64,000 nucleotides of DNA from NCBI RefSeq assembly GCF_900105625.1, contig NZ_FNSD01000001.1:868001-932000 (forward strand), given 5' to 3'. This stretch comes from Terriglobus roseus (GTDB lineage Bacteria; Acidobacteriota; Terriglobia; Terriglobales; Acidobacteriaceae). Positions within the stretch are counted from its first letter, which is position 1. Each line of letters starts with the position of its first letter. Of the stretch, positions 50,971 to 60,052 are shown piece by piece. Below the pieces are notes generated by a model. That model did not search any database. It was not told where the DNA came from and saw nothing but the letters and a program-made list of their open reading frames with translations. The position numbers and the translations under genes are program-made.

Positions 50971-51753
50971 TTACTCTTCCAGCTTGAAGATCTTGATCTT
51001 GATGAGTTTCGCGAGTGTCAGGTCATTCAGGCCGCGCGCACGCATGCGGTCCACAAATGGCCGATCGATTTTGAAGATCGACATCTGGATCAGCTCTGAC
51101 TCAGTCGGTTGAAAGCCCAGTGCCTTCGCCTCTCGCACTTTGTCTGGGGTCACGCCAACTGCTTTCATTTCGGTGAGCTTGCCGGCACGCAGTTCGGGAT
51201 ACCCGGCAGCAGCCATCGCATGGATGTAATTGCCATCGACATGAAGGGCACGTAAGCCGGACAGCTTGCTGGTGGAGAGCTCCGTCACGCCAAGTTCTTT
51301 CATCTCTCTTGCCCACGCAGGCGTGATGTCCAGCATGAGAAAGCTGAGTTGCTTGCGCGGCGTGATGCCGTCAAAGCCCATGGCCGCCATTCCACCGGCG
51401 AAGACGGGGCTGGCATTGAAACGGAAGCGTCCTGAGAGCGCGCCGTCATGCACGATGCCCTCGCAGGCCAGGTCCCCCGCATCTCCGGTGGCGTGTGCCG
51501 ACAGCTGCGCGCCATCAGCCTGGAGCGCCTGTTGCGTGATGCCGGTCCAACGCCGCCACTCCATGCTCGAGTTCGACATCTCCATGCATCCGCCCGAGTC
51601 CTTGTCGCAGTTGCTCTCCGACAACATGACCTGCGCCGTCGATGGCTTGTCCGTCCGTTGCGATGCTGAGATGATGCATAGACCGCCCATCGTCTGCGAC
51701 ACACAGGTTGCTGACGGCATAGAGACAAGCAGTAAGAGAAGAAGTCGTTTCAT
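50971..51753 (-). CDS. Secreted protein with the same 29-residue repeats as the M56 protein
   Basis: About 260 residues from ATG 51753, preceded by AAGGG. The signal peptide is KRLLLLLLVSMPSATC. The middle part (Cys-containing, WRRWTGITQQALQ) is not recognised. The last 115 residues are four helical repeats of about 29 residues, among them YIHAMAAAGYPELRAGKLTE and MKAVGVTPDKVREAKALGF, matching the consensus of the repeats in the M56 protein encoded 93 bases upstream. The shared repeats suggest the two proteins interact or bind the same ligand outside the membrane. It is probably the third gene of the BlaI-M56 operon. Function unknown. Confidence 0.8.
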   Translation of the reverse strand: MKRLLLLLLVSMPSATCVSQTMGGLCIISASQRTDKPSTAQVMLSESNCDKDSGGCMEMSNSSMEWRRWTGITQQALQADGAQLSAHATGDAGDLACEGIVHDGALSGRFRFNASPVFAGGMAAMGFDGITPRKQLSFLMLDITPAWAREMKELGVTELSTSKLSGLRALHVDGNYIHAMAAAGYPELRAGKLTEMKAVGVTPDKVREAKALGFQPTESELIQMSIFKIDRPFVDRMRARGLNDLTLAKLIKIKIFKLEE

Positions 51754-51854
51754 GATCATCACCCTTGTGTTGGTGCTTCGTTGGAAATGGACGCAGATGT
51801 CCTTCTGCTCTCAGAAGAGGGCAGCGACGGAGGTAGAGCGGGCGTTTTAATTCG

Positions 51855-53855
51855 TTAGTTCAGCAGACCGGACATCTTAAGCTTGGTAAGTTTCTCCAGG
51901 CTGGCGCTATTGAATCCGTTGGCCTTCGCTTTCGCGATAAAGTCCGCATCGATATGGAATACCGTCGCCTGACGCATTGCGTGGCTATCCGCGCCCGGGA
52001 AGGTGGACTTCAGCCACTTTGCATACTCCGGTGTCATACCCTGGGCTCGCATCGAAATCAGCTCATGTGCATTCATGCCGGAGAATCCCGCAGCCGCCAT
52101 CGAGCTTGCATACTCCGGCGTCACACCAACAGCTTTCATGCTCACAGCCTCATGCAGATCGGCAGGCGCAATGCCGCTGGACTTCAACGCTGCGACATAC
52201 TCCGGGGTTACGCCGACAGACTTCATGCTGACCACGTCATGCATCGTGGGCCTGCCCAATCCCAGCGACTCAAGTGATCTCGCATACTCGGGGGTGAGGC
52301 CGAGGGACTTGATGGTAACCGCGTCATGGAACGAGGCCGGTGCAAGCACCGAATCCTTCAGGCTTGCCACGTACTCGGGTGTGATACCCACCGACTTCAA
52401 TGTCACCAGATCGTGCAGCGACGGCGTGCCAAGTCCCACCTGCGCCATGCTCTTCGCGTATTCCGGAGTGACCCCGACGGATCGGAGTGTGACGATCTGA
52501 TTGAGGTCCTTGTCCAGATCCAATGGATAGCCGGCTTCACGCATCCTTTGGATGTATTGGAGACCACTGCCCTGCGGCGCTGCATCTGCTGAAGGTTGTG
52601 GGTTGGGATCTGGTGCGGGCTCAGGAGCTGGAAGGGCAGACGGCTGCGAGGCGGGCTGTGGAGCTGGAACGGGGGACGGCTGCGGTGCGGCCATAGCCAT
52701 TGCAACGGGACCTGGATTGGCTACGGTTGCCACCGCAACGACGCTAGGTGCCGTGTCCGTGTTCCCCGTTGCTACGAGCTGGTCCGCATGATTGCGCTCG
52801 GACTTCAAACCATGGGCCACGTGAGGCGCTACATAAAGACCCAGCAGCACCACGGTGACCGCTGCCATTCGAATTCCGCTCATCGATTTCTGCTCCATCG
52901 CCTTCTCTCCCATAATTCTGCGTACTCGATTCAGAAGTGTTCCGCCATCGCCATGCAACGCAACGGCTAGCTGTAGGTGTTGCGCTCGTTGTTCTTCCAA
53001 CTTCAAGAGGGCCTCTGCATATACCACAGGATCCGCGCAGCCCCTCGCGGCCACTTCATCGCAGCAAACTTCGCGGAAGTCTCGTGTTCTGCGGCTCACC
53101 CACCACATGGCCGGCTGAAAGAAGAAGAGGCATTCCACCAGCGTCTGCAGCAGGTTGCAGAAGTAGTCCCATCGCCCCACGTGCGCGAGTTCGTGAGCCA
53201 GCACGGCCTCAAGCTGATCCACCGGTAAGGACATCGCTGCGCTTAGCGGGAACAGCACGATCGTTCGCCAGATGCCGAAGACCATGGGCGAGACGACCTC
53301 GTCAGAAACACGCAGAACCACTCTGCGACTGAGTCGGAACTGCACGGAGAGTCGGTCGAAGCTGTCACGCAGATGCTGCGGCACCTTCGCCTGCGCCCTC
53401 ATCCTTAAGCCTCGCAGCTCTAACCATCCACCCGCCGCGCGCAACGCAAAGACGAGCACACCCGCGAGCCAAAGAGCGTCCATCCAGGGCAAAAGAAGAC
53501 TTGCATGTTCCGCGATCCATAACTCGCTGGTTCCCACCGCTGGGGCTGCCACTGGCAGCTGCTGCATGAGCGCGGCATGCATCGTGCCCAGCTGCGACAC
53601 GGCGAAGTGCTGTTCGCTTTGCGTCGCATGCGAGACAAGCTGCTCCTGCTCGAAAAACGTCGCAATCGCTACCAGCGGCATCAAGGCAAGCGCGGTGAGC
53701 GCGATGCTGTAACGGACCGTCGCCGCGGCCCGTGCGGTGCATCGATCGATCACCGCGTATCCAATGGCGATGGCGGTGCTCTGCCAACAGAAGTGCAGCA
53801 ACGTCCAACCCAGCGCAACCACTTCGCCCGACGATATTCCGTTGAGAGTGCTCAT
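51855..53855 (-). CDS. BlaR1/MecR1-like M56 metallopeptidase with C-terminal repeats
   Basis: A 666-residue membrane protein. The N-terminal part has several hydrophobic helices and an M56 peptidase domain with the zinc motif HELAH (221-225) and CCDEVAARGCADPVVYAEAL. A helix near 310-345 and a Pro/Ala/Gln-rich linker (about 395-430) lead to eight tandem repeats of 28-32 residues (434-666), consensus Y(A/V)xSLxxxGL...HDxVxMKSVGVTPE. The beta-lactam-binding domain of classical BlaR1 is absent, replaced by these repeats, so the sensed signal is likely different. It would cleave or inactivate the BlaI-like repressor encoded immediately upstream. Confidence 0.92.
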   Translation of the reverse strand: MSTLNGISSGEVVALGWTLLHFCWQSTAIAIGYAVIDRCTARAAATVRYSIALTALALMPLVAIATFFEQEQLVSHATQSEQHFAVSQLGTMHAALMQQLPVAAPAVGTSELWIAEHASLLLPWMDALWLAGVLVFALRAAGGWLELRGLRMRAQAKVPQHLRDSFDRLSVQFRLSRRVVLRVSDEVVSPMVFGIWRTIVLFPLSAAMSLPVDQLEAVLAHELAHVGRWDYFCNLLQTLVECLFFFQPAMWWVSRRTRDFREVCCDEVAARGCADPVVYAEALLKLEEQRAQHLQLAVALHGDGGTLLNRVRRIMGEKAMEQKSMSGIRMAAVTVVLLGLYVAPHVAHGLKSERNHADQLVATGNTDTAPSVVAVATVANPGPVAMAMAAPQPSPVPAPQPASQPSALPAPEPAPDPNPQPSADAAPQGSGLQYIQRMREAGYPLDLDKDLNQIVTLRSVGVTPEYAKSMAQVGLGTPSLHDLVTLKSVGITPEYVASLKDSVLAPASFHDAVTIKSLGLTPEYARSLESLGLGRPTMHDVVSMKSVGVTPEYVAALKSSGIAPADLHEAVSMKAVGVTPEYASSMAAAGFSGMNAHELISMRAQGMTPEYAKWLKSTFPGADSHAMRQATVFHIDADFIAKAKANGFNSASLEKLTKLKMSGLLN
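51858..52556 (-). repeat. 87-base tandem repeats encoding helical sensor units
   Basis: Five central units are exactly 29 codons long and the flanking ones 28-32. The DNA repeats are divergent in sequence but keep the frame, and each ends with a codon series for GVTPE or GITPE. This is an intragenic protein repeat, not a CRISPR array. Confidence 0.85.
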
Positions 53856-53869
53856 CCCTGCCTCCCCTT

Positions 53870-54253
53870 TTACGAACGCTTCCTGGCTATGAGTTTGCGA
53901 ATCTCATCCAGCTCTTCATCACTGGCCGGTTCCATCTCCAGCGCACGCAGCGCAAGCTGCCCGGCGCTGCCCGCAAAGAAGCGATTGCTCAGCTCGCGCA
54001 TGAATCGCTGTTCGGTCTCTTCCTTCGCAACGGCCGGACGATACACATGTGCCCGCTCCGTCACATCGCGAAGCAGCAGCCCCTTGTCCAGCATGATCTG
54101 CATCAGCTTCTGGACGCCCGTGTAGACCACCGGCCGATTCTTGTTCACTTCGACAAAGACGTCTCGCACGGTAGCTGGACCGAGCTCCCACAGGATGGAG
54201 AGTAACTCCAGCTCGCCTTCGGTCGGCTTTGGAATTTCCTTCAGTTTCTTCAT
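53870..54253 (-). CDS. blaI: BlaI/MecI/CopY-family repressor
   Basis: About 127 residues from ATG 54253; a start at 54277 is also open. The winged HTH begins KEIPKPTEGELELLSILWEL and continues GPATVRDVFVEV and VVYTGVQKLMQIMLDKG, with the family's C-terminal dimerisation helix (FAGSAGQLALRALEMEP). It binds DNA as a dimer until cleaved by the partner M56 peptidase, whose gene starts 14 bases downstream. The downstream start is chosen because a promoter and inverted repeat cover the first codons of the longer form. Neither start has a clear ribosome-binding site. Confidence 0.92.
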   Translation of the reverse strand: MKKLKEIPKPTEGELELLSILWELGPATVRDVFVEVNKNRPVVYTGVQKLMQIMLDKGLLLRDVTERAHVYRPAVAKEETEQRFMRELSNRFFAGSAGQLALRALEMEPASDEELDEIRKLIARKRS

Positions 54254-54260
54254 GAGCCAA

Positions 54261-54290
54261 ACCATATCCGAAGACATTCGTACATGTCAA
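54261..54290 (-). promoter_or_regulatory. Promoter with embedded BlaI-type operator
   Basis: On the minus strand TTGACA (54290-54285) is followed after 18 bases by TATGGT (54266-54261). Between them lies the perfect inverted repeat GACAT-TCGTAC-ATGTC in plus-strand reading (54273-54288), with the ACA/TGT core of BlaI and CopY operators. Transcription would begin near 54254, at the ATG of the shorter BlaI form. This points to autorepression and possibly a leaderless message. Confidence 0.5.
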
Positions 54291-54432
54291 CGAAAACCTT
54301 CGTACGATGATTGTCGGCTATAAGACGCAGCGATGATGGGCGTGAAACTGGATCGTAGGCACTCGCCGCCTCCAGCAGCTTAGAGCTCACCACATGCTGA
54401 GCGAACGATCGAGCCGTAGTCGAAAACAGAAT

Positions 54433-54458
54433 GGCGGCATGCGTGGGTGCATGCCGCC
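54433..54458 (-). terminator. Rho-independent terminator after the gamma-glutamyltransferase gene
   Basis: GGCGGCATGC (54433-54442) and GCATGCCGCC (54449-54458) form a perfect ten-base stem with a six-base loop. On the minus strand it is followed by CATTCTGTTTTC. It lies 29 bases past the stop at 54487. Confidence 0.8.
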
Positions 54459-54486
54459 GTGACTGCCTTGAAAGCTGTCTTTTGCT

Positions 54487-56325
54487 CTACCAGCCGACGG
54501 CGTATCCCGTACGGCGAGGATCGGCTCCAGCGGTCATCGTACCGGTCTCCTGATCGACCACAACAGCCTGCATGCCGCCCACGGCCGCGGTGAAGGCGCC
54601 ACCCGGATTCAGCACGTAGCCCATCTTCTTCAAGGCATCCATGGTGGCAGCGGGGATACGGTTCTCGATGGTGATGGAGATGGCCGCACCTGGCTTGTAG
54701 AAATTCGGTTTGGCATCCACCGCGAAGCGAGGATTCTCGACGGCCTGCTGCACAGGCAGCTTGAAGTCGATGAGGTTGACGAGCATTTCGAACTCGGTCT
54801 GGCCGATGGTTTCACCGCCGGGCGTGCCGTAGACGATGGCGACCTTGCCGTTCTTCATCACGATGACAGGGGCGTTGTTTAACAATGGGCGCTGCCCCGG
54901 CTTCACGTAGTTCACGTTGTCTGGATAAGGCGACGTCGAACCGAGGCGCATGCCGTTGTTCAACAGCAGTCCGGTATTGCCTACGACAACACCGTTGCCG
55001 AAGCCGCCACCGATGGTGGGTGTGCCTGCCACTGCATTACCGAAGGGATCGATGATCGAGAAGCTCGTGGTGTCCCGCTCGATCTCGTAGTCGTCGTTGA
55101 AGGCGGGCCCCTTTGGCGTCTCGAGCTTCGCCGTGGTTGTTGCTGGCAGCTCACCCCAGCTGGGATAGGGAATGGCCCTGCCCGCTTCCATCAACTTACC
55201 GCGCTCCAGCGCGAACTCCTTCGACAGCAGTTGCTGCGTGGGGACCGTGGTGGTGCGAGTATCGGCAACGTAATGGTAGATGTCAGCCTTCGAGATCTTG
55301 ATGGCTTCCATCTCGAGGCGCAGAGCCTCGGCGCTCTGGTTGCCCATCTTCGCCAGGTCGTAGGGCTCAACCAGGTTGAGTGCCATTTCCAGTTCGAAGC
55401 CACCGCGCGACGATGAGGGATCGCTGTAGACGTCATAGCCGCGATAGGTGACGTGCAACGGCTCGGCCCACTCGGGCTTCACGGCTGCCATGTCTGCCTT
55501 GGTGATGAGGCCGCCATTCTTTTTGAAGAAGGCGTCGAACTCTTCCGCGATGTCTCCCTTATAGAAGCGATCGTAGGCTGCCTGGATGGCGGCTTCGCGT
55601 GACTGACCCTTCTTCAGCGCCATCTGCTCGGCTTCCACCAGCTTCTTCAGCGTTGCGGCGAGTGCGGGATTCTTGAAGGTGTCGCCTTCCTTCGGAGCTT
55701 TACCACCCGGCAGAAAGACTGCGGCCGTCGTCGGGAACTCAGAGAGGCGTTTCTGTGCACCGGTAATGGCGACTGCAAGCGTGCGGTCCATGGGATAGCC
55801 GTGCTCTGCGTAGTCGATCGCCGGCGCGAGGACTTCCTTGAGACTCATGGTGCCATACTTCTGGAACTGAACGAGGTAGCCACCGATGTTGCCGGGCGGC
55901 AGACCCGCCTTAACGCCCCAGTCGAGGGATTCGGGCGTCAGTTCCGATGCCTTCAGCGAAAGGGGCGCAGCGCCCGCCATGGCGAGGGTGACGACCTTCC
56001 CTTCTTTCTTCGGGTACATGGTCATGAAGCCGTTGCCGCCGATGGAATTCATCTGGGGTTCCATCATGTTGAGCGTGGTGCCGACGGCGATGGCTGCATC
56101 GAAGGCGTTGCCCCCCTTAAGCATCATCTGCAGGCCCGCCATCGCTGCCAGGGGATGCCCCGCCGCGACGATGCCGTGGACCGCAGGCACGTTGGGCCGA
56201 TAGGCAGGCAGAGCGCGACCACGTCCTGAACCACCATCAGGATCCTGTGCGTGAGCGGTGCGAGAAGAAGTCACAAGGCAAGCAGCAACTGCAATGGCGG
56301 CGACAACACAACGGGTACGCGTCAT
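54487..56325 (-). CDS. ggt: Gamma-glutamyltransferase
   Basis: About 612 residues from ATG 56325, with AGGAG eight bases upstream. A signal peptide (VVAAIAVAACLVTSSRTAHA) sends it to the periplasm. The N-terminal half has MLKGGNAFDAAIAVGTTLNM and EPQMNSIGGNGFMTMYP. The autocleavage site and catalytic Thr are in ERDTTSFSIIDPFGNAVAGT, followed by GLLLNNGMRLGS and VIVYGTPGGETIGQ-like residues of the oxyanion loop (GTPGGE). It hydrolyses glutathione or transfers gamma-glutamyl groups. Its neighbour is a TonB receptor 115 bases upstream, separated by a terminator. Confidence 0.93.
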   Translation of the reverse strand: MTRTRCVVAAIAVAACLVTSSRTAHAQDPDGGSGRGRALPAYRPNVPAVHGIVAAGHPLAAMAGLQMMLKGGNAFDAAIAVGTTLNMMEPQMNSIGGNGFMTMYPKKEGKVVTLAMAGAAPLSLKASELTPESLDWGVKAGLPPGNIGGYLVQFQKYGTMSLKEVLAPAIDYAEHGYPMDRTLAVAITGAQKRLSEFPTTAAVFLPGGKAPKEGDTFKNPALAATLKKLVEAEQMALKKGQSREAAIQAAYDRFYKGDIAEEFDAFFKKNGGLITKADMAAVKPEWAEPLHVTYRGYDVYSDPSSSRGGFELEMALNLVEPYDLAKMGNQSAEALRLEMEAIKISKADIYHYVADTRTTTVPTQQLLSKEFALERGKLMEAGRAIPYPSWGELPATTTAKLETPKGPAFNDDYEIERDTTSFSIIDPFGNAVAGTPTIGGGFGNGVVVGNTGLLLNNGMRLGSTSPYPDNVNYVKPGQRPLLNNAPVIVMKNGKVAIVYGTPGGETIGQTEFEMLVNLIDFKLPVQQAVENPRFAVDAKPNFYKPGAAISITIENRIPAATMDALKKMGYVLNPGGAFTAAVGGMQAVVVDQETGTMTAGADPRRTGYAVGW

Positions 56326-56382
56326 GAAACGATCTCCTGCGGTGAGGGTGAGTGCATAGTAACGAATGCGGAGGCAACTGGA

Positions 56383-56418
56383 GCAAAAGTGAGGAGTGCG
56401 CATGGAAGCGCACTCCTC
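56383..56418 (-). terminator. Rho-independent terminator after the large TonB-dependent receptor
   Basis: GAGGAGTGCGC (56391-56401) and GCGCACTCCTC (56408-56418) form a perfect 11-base stem with loop ATGGAA. On the minus strand ACTTTTGC follows. It lies 22 bases beyond the receptor stop at 56440. Confidence 0.85.
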
Positions 56419-56439
56419 ATGGGAGGAAAGGAGCAGATC

Positions 56440-59391
56440 CTAGAAGCGGAAGCGACCGCCCCACTGCAGCTGACGAGGATCGAGAGCGGCGGTCGGGATC
56501 ATGTACGACGCCGAGTTCATGGAAGAGTTCGGAGCGTAACGGGTAGGATGGTTCGCCAGGTTGAAGCCTTCAAAGAAGCCTTCCAGCAGCATGTGATCAC
56601 CGAAGTGGAAGGACTTGGTGATACGTGCGTCCCAGGTCAGCGTTGCATCGGGGACAATCTGCGAACGGTTGATGTTACCCGGCGTTGTCGCGAGTGAGCA
56701 GGTAGCCGTTACGTAGTAGAGCGAGGCGCAGGGGTTCACTCGATAGGCGTTGATGATGGCGAGCTGACCTGTGACATCTCCGCGCCCGATGTACTGCGGC
56801 AGGCCGCGAGGACGATCGTTGGTCGCCTGGCCATCACCATCAAGATCGAAGCCCGCGGTGGTGGCGTAAGGGCTACCCGACAGGCCGCGGAAGATGGTGC
56901 TGACACGGAAGCCGTGGAAGAACTCTTTTGAAGCGGCGGAGATGCTCAGGTTGTTGGGCGTATCCGTCGGATTGTAGGAATAGTTCTGCGGCGTCCGCTG
57001 CGTACCGACATAGGTGGAGTAGTACGTCACGGCGTTGATCATCGAACGCGAGTAAGCGTAGGAGACCACGAGCGTCTCAAGCCCCTTGGGACGCGTGCGG
57101 TACTGCACTTCGAGGGCATCGTAGCGGGAAGAGCCGTCGTTGAAGACGGAGCCGAAGGAGCTGAAGCGCGCGACGGGACGCGCCGCAAGTGCTGTGCCGG
57201 CAGGCAGGGTGGTCTGCGCATTGGGCAGGCGGATGACACCGGTTGCGGGCAGGTTCACGTCGTGTGTTCCGACTTCGCGGACGGTGTGGTCGTGAACAAA
57301 GGTCACGTTGACCGACGACTTGTTGTCGATCTGCCAGCCGAGACCGCCGGTGAAGCTCATCGTAATGGGCAACGAGAAATTATTTGCCAGGCTGTTCGCT
57401 GCACGTGCTCCACCGTTCGCGACGTACTGGTCCAGGGACTGACCGTTCAACACGCCAGGAATGCTCGGATAGTTCCTTAACTGTGCTGCAGACGTGATGT
57501 TGACGGCAGCACCCAGGGTCTGGGTCTGGTCCTGCAGTCCCCAGTAGGGACGGAAGCGGGTGGTGTACATACCAAAGCCGCCGCGAATGACCAGCTTGCC
57601 CTTGCCATCCACGTCATACGCGGCACCCACACGGGGCTGCATGCCGCCTGTGAAGTCTGCGCCACGATTGGGGCTGATGAAGTTGTTCACGCCGGCGAAA
57701 AAAGTGTTGTTCAGCAGGCCCGTATAGAACTTGTCATTCCGCATGTTCGTGTTGAAGTCGTAACGGAAACCGATGTTCAACGTCAGGTTCGGGCGAACCT
57801 TGTAGTCATCCTGGATGAAGGCTGAGTACTGCAGTTGACGATAGAAGTAGTTGCCGTTGGACTGCTGGATGAAGAGCGTCGGGTAGTTCGGCGAGGCAGC
57901 ATTTGGATTGAACGGCGTGTCGCTGGTGAAGGTGAACTGACCGTGCTCATAGTAATGCGACTGGTAAGTGCTGTAGACCTTGGTCAGTTCCCCACCGATC
58001 TTGATGTCGTTCTTCGCGCCTGAAAAGAAGACTGTATCGCCGATGGTGTGGTTGGTGCGCGGGAAGTACTGCGGCAGCGTGGGGTTCTGACCGAAGGAGT
58101 AGTCCGGGTAGATCAGCTCCGTGTTGAAGTTTGACGGTGTCGTGTAGAGGTTATGGCTCAGGTAGTAGTAGCGCGCCGTGTTCACGATGCGCGGCGAGAT
58201 GACATAGTCATCTTCGAAGACAAGGCTGTGTGCGATGCTGTTGTCCGTCGTGTTCGCGGCGGAGTTCACAGGACCACCGCTGGGCAGGAACTGGTGGTCG
58301 TAGGCATAACGCGCGTACGCCGAGTGCTTCGCGTTGAAGGTGTGATCCACCTTCACATCGGCAATGTTCTCCCACTGCGTGTAGGGATAGTTGCCATTCA
58401 CCTGCGACGCGAAGGGATTGCTCGCGGGCAGCGCAGTGATCTGGGCCGTGTTGATCCGAAGGTACTCATAGCTACCGAAGAAGTGCGTCTGGCTCAGCTT
58501 CGGAATCGGGCCGCCAATGGTGGCTCCAGTACGCAGCAGGCTGTAGGGCGGCTTCGTGGTGGCAAGCGCGTTCGTTGCGTTCAGGTTGGCGTTGCGCCCG
58601 AAGTAATAACCGGTGCCGTGAAATTTGTCGCCGCCCGAGAGAGTCACGACATTCACGACCGCGTTCAGGGCGTGACCGTATTGTGCGTCAAACTGGTGCT
58701 GGTAGACCTTGAACTCCTGGATGGCGTCCTGCGAGATGTTGATGACAGGCGTGCCCCAGGTGGAATCGTCCAGCGGTGTGCCGTCAATGATGGTGGTGTA
58801 GCCATTGCGCTGGTCGGCATTGCCACCGAACTTTGATACGGCAAACTTCGTTGTGACGCTCATGGCGCCGATGGGCGCAACGCCCGGCATGGTCTGCGCA
58901 ACGGCCAGGAAGCTGCGATTCAGCACGGGCAGAACGGCGAGCTGGCGGTTATCGATGACGGCAGAGGGCTGTGACTTGGTGGTCTCCAGCAGGACGTCTG
59001 CACCGCCCGCTTCTACCGTCACGACGTCTGCGGTGCCTGCATTCCCCAATGCGATGTCCGACGTCAGTTCCGAACCGACGATGAGTTCTACGGTTCTCTT
59101 CGTGGATCCGAAGCCCGGGGCCGCAGCACTGATGGTGTACTGTGCCGGCTGCAGGTTAACAACGCGGTACTCGCCCTGGGCGCCCGTCTGCATGGTGCGT
59201 GCTTCGCCCGTTGCCAGATTTGTGATGGTCACGCTCGCATTCGGAACCACTGCACCGGACAGGTCCTTCACCGTGCCGGAAAGGTTGGCACCAACCTGCG
59301 CAATTGCGGCCGGTGCGCACATCACCACGGCGGACGTGGCTGCAATCAATCCCCTGCTGGCAGCTGTTGGTAGACCGGGAAATAAGCGCAA
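56440..59391 (-). CDS. TonB-dependent receptor, carboxypeptidase-regulatory-like (Oar type)
   Basis: About 983 residues. The start is set at TTG 59391 because AGGAGG lies six bases upstream and a normal signal peptide follows (GLIAATSAVVMCAPAAIAQ). A longer frame to 59424 would place that site inside the gene. Domains: carboxypeptidase-regulatory-like (LSGTVKDLSGAVVPNASVTI), plug (VLNRSFLAVAQTMPGVAPIG, IIDGTPLDDSTWGTP, VNVVTLSGGDKFHGTGYYFG) and a 22-strand-type barrel ending in LQWGGRFRF. It is an outer-membrane transporter of unknown ligand. The following quinoprotein gene is divergent. Confidence 0.92.
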   Translation of the reverse strand: MRLFPGLPTAASRGLIAATSAVVMCAPAAIAQVGANLSGTVKDLSGAVVPNASVTITNLATGEARTMQTGAQGEYRVVNLQPAQYTISAAAPGFGSTKRTVELIVGSELTSDIALGNAGTADVVTVEAGGADVLLETTKSQPSAVIDNRQLAVLPVLNRSFLAVAQTMPGVAPIGAMSVTTKFAVSKFGGNADQRNGYTTIIDGTPLDDSTWGTPVINISQDAIQEFKVYQHQFDAQYGHALNAVVNVVTLSGGDKFHGTGYYFGRNANLNATNALATTKPPYSLLRTGATIGGPIPKLSQTHFFGSYEYLRINTAQITALPASNPFASQVNGNYPYTQWENIADVKVDHTFNAKHSAYARYAYDHQFLPSGGPVNSAANTTDNSIAHSLVFEDDYVISPRIVNTARYYYLSHNLYTTPSNFNTELIYPDYSFGQNPTLPQYFPRTNHTIGDTVFFSGAKNDIKIGGELTKVYSTYQSHYYEHGQFTFTSDTPFNPNAASPNYPTLFIQQSNGNYFYRQLQYSAFIQDDYKVRPNLTLNIGFRYDFNTNMRNDKFYTGLLNNTFFAGVNNFISPNRGADFTGGMQPRVGAAYDVDGKGKLVIRGGFGMYTTRFRPYWGLQDQTQTLGAAVNITSAAQLRNYPSIPGVLNGQSLDQYVANGGARAANSLANNFSLPITMSFTGGLGWQIDNKSSVNVTFVHDHTVREVGTHDVNLPATGVIRLPNAQTTLPAGTALAARPVARFSSFGSVFNDGSSRYDALEVQYRTRPKGLETLVVSYAYSRSMINAVTYYSTYVGTQRTPQNYSYNPTDTPNNLSISAASKEFFHGFRVSTIFRGLSGSPYATTAGFDLDGDGQATNDRPRGLPQYIGRGDVTGQLAIINAYRVNPCASLYYVTATCSLATTPGNINRSQIVPDATLTWDARITKSFHFGDHMLLEGFFEGFNLANHPTRYAPNSSMNSASYMIPTAALDPRQLQWGGRFRF

Positions 59392-60052
59392 GTGAAACCT
59401 CCTGAGTTCGGTTCTGTCAGACAACCCCGTAACTGCCGATGTGTACGACGGTCAGTACGGTCGCTGAGCGAATGCTTCAAGTACGTGCGGTTCCGTGTGG
59501 TGTGTCACGGCGCGTGGACGGAGTGCCGATACCAACCGTCGCAAAGCTTTGGTTAACGGAGTGAACAATCGTGCAACCGGGACAAGAGCGTGACTTTCCG
59601 ATCAATACGAAGAAACGGCGATACGGAAGCAGGCACAGGGCCGCGACTGCAGAGCAAAGCTGCCCTGATACGAGGCTGGACCGCGCTGAACCCTGCGGAA
59701 CGGCCTTTTTGACTGGCTTGATTGAAAGAAGCTTAGCCCGAGCGCCGCGGCGGGTCTAATCGAAAGATTGTGTGAATCGATAGCGAATTTCTCTCGAATC
59801 CCTGTCAGGCTTCCCGCCGTCACGTGCTTTGACCTCGGCGAGCGATACAGCATGGCTATGAGTGGCTCTAGTTTTTCGATTAGACGCGGCTCCTTACTGC
59901 CTCTAGAGTTTGGCTCACACAGTCATTTCTTCCCGTGCGTTCGATCTGCCCCGCGATGGGGTGAACGCACTGTCGCCACAGCGCACACGCAAGCGTTCTG
60001 GCAAGACGCATCTTTAGCAGCAGGCCTGGCCTGTGAAGAGGACCTTGAAAAC
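59392..60052. other. Long intergenic region between receptor and quinoprotein genes
   Basis: About 660 bases. An open frame from 59768 runs into the quinoprotein gene, but its first 95 codons do not look like protein and contain no signal sequence. I see no other gene. A small stem CCGTG/CACGG near 59490 is the only structure noted. Promoters for both divergent genes must lie here. Confidence 0.45.

Noticed and set aside
51858-52556. Regular 87-base repeats suggestive of a CRISPR array
   Set aside because: They are in frame inside the M56 gene, have no uniform repeat/spacer pattern, and encode a consistent helical unit.
59768-60052. N-terminal extension of the third PQQ dehydrogenase by 95 residues
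   Set aside because: No signal sequence or conserved residue in the extension; ATG 60053 is followed at once by a normal signal peptide.
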